From [Clostridium] symbiosum (GTDB lineage Bacteria > Bacillota > Clostridia > Lachnospirales > Lachnospiraceae), in assembly GCA_036419695.1 (NCBI GenBank), contig CP143946.1, positions 4,644,001-4,708,000 on the forward strand: a DNA stretch of 64,000 nucleotides, written 5' to 3'. Positions 57,857-64,000 of the stretch are shown here, piece by piece. Within the stretch, counting starts at the first letter, position 1. Each line of letters begins with the position of its first letter. The notes below the pieces were generated by a model. The model was not told the DNA's origin. It searched no databases and saw only the letters and a list, made by a program, of their open reading frames with translations. The position numbers and the translations under genes were made by a program.

Positions 57857-58798
57857 CTAATATTTAATCTGAGGGTTCACCACACAATATAGCAAATCGA
57901 CAATTAAGTTAATCAGCACAAACATCAGCGCTACAAACAGCACAGTTCCCTGGAGTAGCAGATAATCCCTGCTGTTAATCGCTTTAAGGGCCAGGGAACC
58001 AATTCCCGGGAGGGAAAAGATTTTTTCAATGACAACCGAGCCTCCCAACAGGGAGCCAGTCTGAAGACCTAATATTGTCAGTACATTGACCAGCGTGTTT
58101 CTCACTGCATGCTTAAATATCAGGCGCGGCCCGGAGGCCCCTTTGGCCCGGACCATTTTTATATACTCCTGATCAATCACTTCAATCATCGCGGAGCGGG
58201 AGGAACGCATCACCACTGCACTGACCGCGCTTCCCAAAGCCAAAACCGGCATCACCATAGACTTCAGATTCGCCCCCAGTCCCTGCGACAGCGGGACAAA
58301 TCCGCCGGATGCAAATAAACCCATTTTCAGGGACAGCAGAAGGATCATCATTGTTCCAAGCCAGAAACCGGGAATCGAGATGCCCAGAAGCCCAATCACC
58401 GTCACGATGGAATCAGGCAGCTTATTCCGTTTGCACCCGGCCCAGTAGCCCATTGGTATGCCTACGAATACAGCTACCAAAAGGCTTAGAAATGTAAGTT
58501 CCAGGGTTATCGGAAGCGCGTTACCCAGCAGTTCTGCCACAGCAGCTCCCGATGCATAGGAATACCCCATGTTACCGGTAAGGAGCTGTGAAAGCCAGAT
58601 AAAATATTGCTCGAATAACGGCCGGTTCAGGCCGTACTGTACCCGAAGCGCCTCCGCCGCTTCCTCCGTATATTGCGTTCCCAGCGCTATTGTAGCGAAG
58701 TCACCCGGGATCAAACGCACCGAAAAGAATACGACCAGCGATATCCCTATCAGCACGGGGATGATACTCAATAAACGCTTAATTATGTAACGAGCCAT
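57857..58798 (-). CDS. oppB: Oligopeptide/dipeptide ABC transporter permease (OppB/DppB-like)
   Basis: A 313-residue membrane protein with six helices, opening MARYIIKRLLSIIPVLIGIS. RVQYGLNRPLFEQYFIW-like spacing (here LRVQYGLNRPLFEQY) and the EAA loop with YIKMVRAKGASGPRLIFKHA are typical. It pairs with OppC as the channel. Confidence 0.92.
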   Translation of the reverse strand: MARYIIKRLLSIIPVLIGISLVVFFSVRLIPGDFATIALGTQYTEEAAEALRVQYGLNRPLFEQYFIWLSQLLTGNMGYSYASGAAVAELLGNALPITLELTFLSLLVAVFVGIPMGYWAGCKRNKLPDSIVTVIGLLGISIPGFWLGTMMILLLSLKMGLFASGGFVPLSQGLGANLKSMVMPVLALGSAVSAVVMRSSRSAMIEVIDQEYIKMVRAKGASGPRLIFKHAVRNTLVNVLTILGLQTGSLLGGSVVIEKIFSLPGIGSLALKAINSRDYLLLQGTVLFVALMFVLINLIVDLLYCVVNPQIKY

Positions 58799-58850
58799 GG
58801 GATCCTCCTCCCTTCTTCATTCTGCTTGTGTCCGGTAAATCTCAGGACTC

Positions 58851-60428
58851 TTATTCAAAATAGATGTCTCTGATAAATAACGTTGTTCCCGTAGGGTGAA
58901 CCGTGTAACCCTTCACATTGTTTCTCATGGCCACGGAATAATTGTTCATATAAAGGAAAGCCATTGGGGAATCATTTTCCAAAATGGTCTGTATTTCTTT
59001 GTAAATAGTGATACGTGCATTCTGATCAATTGTCCGGCGGCCCTCCTCCAGAAGCTTATCAAGTTCCGGATTGGAGTACAGCTGCTGATTATAGGCTCCC
59101 CCCGTCTTGAAGAGATTGTAAACATACTCATCTTCATCTACAAATCCAGACCAGCCAACGACACTCATATCAAACCGGCCGTTGTTCAGATCATCAAAAA
59201 ACAGGCCCGATTCCATGGCAGAAACCTCCGCATTAATGCCGGCTTCCGCTAACTGCTGTTTAATCATCTGCGCCGCATCCACCTGATACTGCCAGTCGGA
59301 ACCGGCCTTAATCGTCACCGATATATCTCCGGCCTGGTAGCCCGCCTCTGCAAGCAGACTTTTCGCCTTTTCAACATCACGCTTCGCGTATTTATTATTA
59401 CCAAGATAAGCCGAATGTGTCGGTGGAATATTCGCGTCAGCAAGAATTGTAGCATTGCCCAATTTTACCGCCTTATTAATCATCTCACGGTCTATGGCAT
59501 AAGCCACCGCCTCGCGCACCTTTGCATTGCTCAGATACTGGTTCTCACAATTCATGCCGAGATACTCCCAGAATGTGCCCGGTACAGACTCAATGTTCAC
59601 ATCCGGAGAACTCTTCATAACCGCAACTTCCTGTTCGGTCACATCCAGTATCATATCAACTTCTCCGTTACGCAGAGCTGTTGCCCTGGCCGTTGCATCC
59701 TCTATGGTTTTGTAGATAACCTTACGGACCTTCGCATTGCCTGCATTACGGTGGCCGTCAAACTTCACAACTGTCATCTCGGTTCCTGGAGTCCATTTCT
59801 CAAGCTGATAAAGACCTGAACCTGCGTCTGCTTTATTCAGGTTTCCGCCGTTTTCTTCCACTACGTCTTTATCCACGATAACATTCATCGGATTGGCAAG
59901 ATAAGTTAAAAATGGTGCGAACGGTTCGTTTAACGTGATTTCTACCGTATAATCATCGGCTGCCTTCATGGATTCAATCTGTTCAAAATGAGATGCCCTG
60001 ACTCCCTGATCTATAATTCTCTGAAGCGAATAAACTACGTCTTCCGCCTTCAGTTCACGGCCGCTATGGAACTTTACCCCCTGTTTCAGCTTGAAAATAT
60101 AGTGCGTGTCCCCCTCCACTGTATAATCATCCACAAGAGCCTTCTCTACCTCACCATAGGTCTTTGTGTACTCAAACAGCCTGTCGTACATGTTCTCAAT
60201 ACAGACAATGGCCGCCTCGTCCGTTACTGTATGGGGATCCAGGCCGCTGGGATCAGACTGTTTTGCAATAATCAGGCTGTCTTTTGCTTCTGCCTGAGCC
60301 TCTGCTGCTGCCGCGCTCCCTCCTTCCCCGGGGGAAGATGTACCCGTCTGCGCCGTCTTACCGCCACAGGCCGTAAGTGTCAATGCCGCTGCCGCCAATA
60401 CTGCCAGAAATAATTTTCCTCTTCTCAT
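58851..60428 (-). CDS. oppA: Peptide-type ABC transporter substrate-binding lipoprotein (OppA/DppA family)
   Basis: A 525-residue solute-binding protein (SBP family 5). A lipoprotein signal (LTLTACGG, lipidated Cys21) is followed by an Ala/Glu-rich linker and a binding domain with GLDPHTVTDEAA, LKQGVKFHSGRELKAEDVVYS and REAVAYAIDREMI. It is the first gene of the transporter operon, behind a clear promoter. The cargo is probably a dipeptide, small oligopeptide or acylated amino acid, given the M20 and DUF1028 genes downstream. Confidence 0.92.
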   Translation of the reverse strand: MRRGKLFLAVLAAAALTLTACGGKTAQTGTSSPGEGGSAAAAEAQAEAKDSLIIAKQSDPSGLDPHTVTDEAAIVCIENMYDRLFEYTKTYGEVEKALVDDYTVEGDTHYIFKLKQGVKFHSGRELKAEDVVYSLQRIIDQGVRASHFEQIESMKAADDYTVEITLNEPFAPFLTYLANPMNVIVDKDVVEENGGNLNKADAGSGLYQLEKWTPGTEMTVVKFDGHRNAGNAKVRKVIYKTIEDATARATALRNGEVDMILDVTEQEVAVMKSSPDVNIESVPGTFWEYLGMNCENQYLSNAKVREAVAYAIDREMINKAVKLGNATILADANIPPTHSAYLGNNKYAKRDVEKAKSLLAEAGYQAGDISVTIKAGSDWQYQVDAAQMIKQQLAEAGINAEVSAMESGLFFDDLNNGRFDMSVVGWSGFVDEDEYVYNLFKTGGAYNQQLYSNPELDKLLEEGRRTIDQNARITIYKEIQTILENDSPMAFLYMNNYSVAMRNNVKGYTVHPTGTTLFIRDIYFE

Positions 60429-60543
60429 TTTGTACCTCCTCTTTTTTGCTAAGCAGTGAAAAGTAAGCCCATAAACTTCTCATTGCCATAATAAAAAAGG
60501 CAAACTTACCCGGTGAATTTATCCAAGCACTTTTGCCCTATAG

Positions 60544-60594
60544 TTAACTTTATTTTATTAAGTGCTTTTAGAATTTAACTTTATAATATTAAGT
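60544..60594. repeat. 20-bp direct repeat in the oppA leader
   Basis: TTAACTTTATTTTATTAAGT (60544-60563) and TTAACTTTATAATATTAAGT (60575-60594) are spaced 31 bp, about three helical turns, downstream of the oppA promoter. They may be regulator sites, with the neighbouring Lrp-family protein a candidate. Confidence 0.65.
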
Positions 60595-60608
60595 AAAATA
60601 ATTAAAAA

Positions 60609-60661
60609 ACTGAATTTTAATAACCTAATGCTAGATTATCAAAATTCAGTCAATTTGTCAA
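60609..60661 (-). promoter_or_regulatory. oppA operon promoter with overlapping dyad
   Basis: On the minus strand TTGACA (60656-60661), a 17-bp spacer and TAATCT (60633-60638). ACTGAATTTT (60609-60618) and AAAATTCAGT (60641-60650) form a perfect 10-bp dyad that covers the -10 box, a likely repressor site. The remaining 60429-60730 region holds the direct repeat at 60544-60594 and the leader. Confidence 0.8.
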
Positions 60662-60730
60662 GATTTTTTATATATTCTGTTCTTTTACTTTTTACCATTG
60701 ACGGCCCTGAGAGAAGCAGCCGTTATCCCC

Positions 60731-61186
60731 TTAGATAATAAGCGGCTCGTCCAGTTTCGGCAGCACGTTACACTTCTCCACCAGGGTAGAGTACACAATC
60801 TGAGTGCTGGTTTTTCCGAACCGCTGCATCTCACCGATAAATGTGTCCAATTCCATTGTCCCTCTGAATACGGCCTTTAAAAGCATCCCATACTGCCCGG
60901 TCAGATTGTGGCATTCCATAACAAATTCCGACTCCCTGACTTTATTCTGAAACTCTTCCTCGCATCCGGGCGTAAGCTCCAGGCTGATGAATGCCATCAC
61001 TTCATAGCCGAGCTTTTCCCTGCTCAGCTGGGCATGATAACCGGCCAGGATGCCCGACTGTTCCAGTCTGTTAATCCTGGTGGAGACCGCCGGTGATGTA
61101 AGTCCAACAGCCTCCGCTATTTTTTTCAATGGATATCTGGCGTTTTTTTCAAGAAGAAACACTATCTTTTTATCTATCTGATCCAC
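60731..61186 (-). CDS. Lrp/AsnC family transcriptional regulator
   Basis: A 151-residue regulator. The N-terminal helix-turn-helix (about 1-60) has LDxx-like DQIDKKIVFLLEKNARYPLKK and AEAVGLTSPAVSTRINRLEQ. The C-terminal RAM effector domain (about 65-145) has CHNLTGQYGMLLKAVF. Translation starts at GTG with AGGAGG 7 bases upstream. It lies upstream of oppA on the same strand, 302 bases away with a separate promoter, and may sense an amino acid and control the peptide operon. Confidence 0.92.
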   Translation of the reverse strand: MDQIDKKIVFLLEKNARYPLKKIAEAVGLTSPAVSTRINRLEQSGILAGYHAQLSREKLGYEVMAFISLELTPGCEEEFQNKVRESEFVMECHNLTGQYGMLLKAVFRGTMELDTFIGEMQRFGKTSTQIVYSTLVEKCNVLPKLDEPLII

Positions 61187-61203
61187 ACATCTGCCTCCTG
61201 GAT

Positions 61204-64000
61204 TTAAATGCCGTTATATGGCTCTTCAAAATCTTCCCGAACCACTTCCCACGCCGCATCCACGCTGAAATGATCCTTAATGTATTCCTGTGTCCGCGCG
61301 CAGAGTTCACAAAGCCGCTTCTCATCGCTGTAAAGCTCTGTCACCGCCCTCGCAAAATCCTCCGGTTTGTCTTCCACAAGCAGCACGTCCTCCACGCCCG
61401 GAATGCCCTCACTGCCCACGGAAGTAGTCACAATGGGGGCGCCGTTATAAATGGCCTCGACCACCTTGCCCTTCACTCCCGCGCCGTACCGGAGCGGCAC
61501 AACGACGATCCGGCAGTTCCGGTAAAGCTCGGACAGCTCTTCCTCGGAAACAAATCCCTTAACGATAATTCCGCTGCCCGGCTGTTCCAGCGCCTTTATC
61601 TCCTCGGTCACCCGGGAGCCTACAACGTAGAAATTCACGTCCAGTTTTTCCCTTATCATCGGGAAAACCTCTTTTGCAAACCACAGCACCGCATCCGCAT
61701 TCGGCGGGTGGGCAAATCCTCCCACAAACAGAAGGCCTTCCCTCTTTGCAAAGTCCATATTCAGGTTTTCCAGGAAGGTATCGTACACATAAGCCGTAAT
61801 TGCCTTCACATTAATTGTCTCATCCACGTCGTGGATGGCCTCTTCCTCCACAACCGACGGGTAATAGGAGACGGCCGCCTTATGCATCAGCGTGAACTCG
61901 ATGGATTTCCAGTATTCAGAATCCCTCTTTTTCTGCAGGTCGCCGGTCAGTTCATATTCCCTGAATTCTCTCAGAAAATGGAGATCGTGGCCATAGTAAA
62001 TAATCTTGATCCCGGTATGTTCCGCAATATAATCCACATATTTTGCAGCAATATGGGGGCGGTTCAGATAGGCGACACTTATCTCTTTCCCATTCTTATC
62101 CAGCCAGTCCCAGATACCGGTCAGATATTCCTGCCCGTAAAGGACCTCGATGCCCATCTGCTGTAAAACCGTTGTGTAAGGTTCTTCGTGAAGGTAATTG
62201 TCCCCCACGAACTTCACCACGTATCCCTTTTTCAAAAACATCTTCAGGTACTGGAACGTGGTTTTGGAACCGGCGTCCTTGTCAAACGTCGGAACATAGT
62301 GATCCACCACCAGGATGACGGGTTTTCCCATGCTCCTCTCCCGTGCGCGGAATGGGTTCGGATTGCCAGTGTTGACACACTGGTTTTGAAACTCCTCTTT
62401 CCACTTTTCTTTCAGTTTCTCACTGTTTTCCACCTGATACCGCTTCAGGCCCCCGCCGTTAACATCCGTTCCATTGCTGACTCCCTCAAAATGGATTACC
62501 TTTGAGAGCGGCTGATAAACCACTCTGTATCCTGCTTTTCTGACCTCAAAGGCCAAATCCGAATCCTCACAGTAGGCCGGTGCATAGCGCTCATCAAAAC
62601 CGCCAATCTGTTTCCACAGTTCATTGGACAGAAGGATGGCGGCGCCCGAAATATAATCCACATCTTTCACATAGTTATATTCCGCCTTATCGGGATTGTC
62701 CAGGCGGCCGTAATTCCATCCGGAACCGTCACTCCAGATAATTCCTCCGGCTTCCTGGAGACGGCCGTCTGGATAAACCAGCTTGGAGCCGACCATTCCG
62801 ATGGAAGGATCCGACTGAATTAAATTTACGAGAGAACTGAGCCAGCCCTCCGTCACCTGCGTATCATTATTTAAAAACATCACATAACGGCCTCTTGCCG
62901 ATTTGGCCGCATTATTGCAGTTTCTTAAAAATCCCTGGTTGGTTTCATTCCTGCAGACCGTGATATTGGAGACAAACTCTCCCAGATGCTCCGTGGCATC
63001 GCTTGAAACATCATCGGCTATCAGGATTTCATAGCTCACATCCTTCGTATGTTCCAGAATGGAGGCCAGACAGAGATAGGTATAGTGGATCTGGTTGTAC
63101 ACCGGAATAATAATCGATACCTCCGGATTTTCCTCCGCAGGAAAATTAAGTTTTCCGTACTGAAGGTACTCCTCACCGATTTCAAAATCTCCCTTAATTC
63201 TGTTCTTCCCTTCCTCCGACGTATACATTCCGATGGATCGGACCGGATGAAGCAGCGTATTTTTCCAGTATCCCAGAATCTTGCGTTTCCTGGTCCCCTT
63301 TGGGTAAGCTCTGTTGAATGCCTGTCCTATTTTTCTTCTGATTTTGAATATAACTGCCTCGTGGCGGTTTAAATAGGTCAGGGTTTTCCCCATCTCTCCG
63401 ATCTCACGGCGCAGATCGGCGATGATCACTTCCAGGTTCGCCACATGGTTATTCGTCAGACGCTGAACCTCCTGCACTTTTTTAAGCGCGGTGTCCTTCT
63501 CGGAAATCTCCGCCCGAAGCTGGCTTAACCGTTCCCTGGCGCGTTCCAGTTCTCCATCCACCTGCTTAAGTTCGGTGAGCGTCTTCGTCTTCACCATAAA
63601 GTCTTCCTGGTATGTCCTCTGGTTCTCCCCATGGACGTACTCCTGGAAGCTGCGCTCCATCTTCTCATAAAGGGGCAGCAGTTTCTCATCAATGCCGAAT
63701 TCTTTTAAAAATGAGGCCTGATCCCCAAATTTTTCACGAATGATACTCTGATACTGTCTGTAAAAATAGTGGAGCGTCCTGTACTTCACAAAACCGGCCG
63801 GGACCGGAAACAGAAATACCCACTCATAGTCAAGGGCATAGACCCCATCCTCCGTCACCAGCATATTTTCAAACAGGGCGTCAATGTTGGAGGCGGCATA
63901 GGCCGGTCCCTTCTCTTCCACCTCCACCGGTTCGCCCGCCGATGCGAACACCTCTTTAAATTCCGGCGTCACATGGAAATCCGAGACGAATTCCGGCTTG
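61204..64000 (-). CDS. Multidomain glycosyltransferase (GT2 plus GT4), N-terminus outside the window
   Basis: At least 931 residues; the frame is open to the window edge, so the true start is missing and the GTG at 63972 is not the start. From the visible N-terminus: a region of unknown fold (LDYEWVFLFPVPAGFVKYR), a coiled coil (about 125-205 of the visible part; LKQVDGELERARERLSQL), a GT2/GT-A domain (about 285-530; VSIIIPVYNQ, FLNNDTQV, GGFDERYAPAYCEDSDLAFE) and a GT4/GT-B domain (about 555-915; LLFVGGFAHPPNADAV, GAGVKGKVVEAIYNGAPIVTT). It probably builds a surface polysaccharide or rhamnan-type glycan. Confidence 0.9.
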   Translation of the reverse strand, partial: KPEFVSDFHVTPEFKEVFASAGEPVEVEEKGPAYAASNIDALFENMLVTEDGVYALDYEWVFLFPVPAGFVKYRTLHYFYRQYQSIIREKFGDQASFLKEFGIDEKLLPLYEKMERSFQEYVHGENQRTYQEDFMVKTKTLTELKQVDGELERARERLSQLRAEISEKDTALKKVQEVQRLTNNHVANLEVIIADLRREIGEMGKTLTYLNRHEAVIFKIRRKIGQAFNRAYPKGTRKRKILGYWKNTLLHPVRSIGMYTSEEGKNRIKGDFEIGEEYLQYGKLNFPAEENPEVSIIIPVYNQIHYTYLCLASILEHTKDVSYEILIADDVSSDATEHLGEFVSNITVCRNETNQGFLRNCNNAAKSARGRYVMFLNNDTQVTEGWLSSLVNLIQSDPSIGMVGSKLVYPDGRLQEAGGIIWSDGSGWNYGRLDNPDKAEYNYVKDVDYISGAAILLSNELWKQIGGFDERYAPAYCEDSDLAFEVRKAGYRVVYQPLSKVIHFEGVSNGTDVNGGGLKRYQVENSEKLKEKWKEEFQNQCVNTGNPNPFRARERSMGKPVILVVDHYVPTFDKDAGSKTTFQYLKMFLKKGYVVKFVGDNYLHEEPYTTVLQQMGIEVLYGQEYLTGIWDWLDKNGKEISVAYLNRPHIAAKYVDYIAEHTGIKIIYYGHDLHFLREFREYELTGDLQKKRDSEYWKSIEFTLMHKAAVSYYPSVVEEEAIHDVDETINVKAITAYVYDTFLENLNMDFAKREGLLFVGGFAHPPNADAVLWFAKEVFPMIREKLDVNFYVVGSRVTEEIKALEQPGSGIIVKGFVSEEELSELYRNCRIVVVPLRYGAGVKGKVVEAIYNGAPIVTTSVGSEGIPGVEDVLLVEDKPEDFARAVTELYSDEKRLCELCARTQEYIKDHFSVDAAWEVVREDFEEPYNGI

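Overview
The window looks like chromosome of an anaerobic Firmicute, most likely a Lachnospiraceae member (Clostridium cluster XIVa). The evidence is moderate GC, strong AGGAGG ribosome-binding sites, a long clostridial-type urocanate hydratase, a CD3324-family regulator, a DUF4179 anti-sigma protein and a YtrA/GntR ABC operon. The species cannot be fixed from sequence alone. No tRNA, rRNA, CRISPR array, prophage or intact insertion sequence was seen.

Layout. 1-758: the end of a heptose-nucleotide operon (hddC overlapping hddA, which is cut by the window edge). 888-5606: M42 peptidase, RpiR regulator, MATE exporter, Gfo/Idh/MocA oxidoreductase. 5698-6665: a large palindromic non-coding repeat. 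6735-8489: a DapF-like racemase/epimerase plus a MerR regulator. 8815-18542: a histidine-utilisation locus (transporter, hutH, a 947-residue SARP/BTAD-ATPase-TPR regulator, hutU, hutI) whose two promoters share 11-bp-spaced direct repeats. 18647-21390: a Cd/Zn/Pb efflux operon with a consensus promoter and an ArsR-type operator. 21665-22855: gltS. 23045-25129: a GntR-ABC operon behind a 51-bp palindrome. 25217-30896: a TRAP-like permease/RraA/hydroxyacid dehydrogenase operon with a clear sigma-54 promoter and a divergent PrpR-type activator. 30971-34193: an FMN-reductase remnant, a tyrosine phosphatase, a type I toxin-antitoxin module, and an ECF sigma/anti-sigma pair with its own ECF-type promoter. 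34415-39234: hydrolase, CD3324, GNAT, azlCD with an XRE-cupin regulator, and a TIGR00300-family protein. 39736-47055: an AT-richer catabolic block (enoyl-CoA hydratase, CoA-transferase, ALDH, Fe-ADH, Na+-symporter, divergent LysR). 47312-51280: flavodiiron protein, a BlaI/M56 pair, a small membrane protein. 51385-52200: a second copy of the palindromic repeat. 52222-61186: AraC-GyrI regulator, M20 peptidase, DUF1028, an Opp-type ABC transporter and an Lrp regulator. 61204-end: a multidomain glycosyltransferase, incomplete at its N-terminus.

How it fits together. Much of the window imports and ferments amino acids or small acids: histidine to glutamate (hut) plus glutamate uptake (gltS), peptide uptake and hydrolysis (opp, M20, M42), and two carboxylate-type catabolic operons, each with its own dedicated regulator.

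The most unusual material is non-coding. Two loci (5698-6665 and 51385-52200) each hold two inverted copies of a roughly 350-bp unit. Each unit can fold into a long hairpin, and the stems differ between copies by compensating changes, which suggests an undescribed structured RNA or hairpin-DNA element. Other notable signals are a SARP-like regulon inside a clostridial hut locus, the toxin-antitoxin module, short tandem repeats built on the stop codons of several genes, and signs that the 39.7-47.0 kb block was exchanged by homologous recombination.
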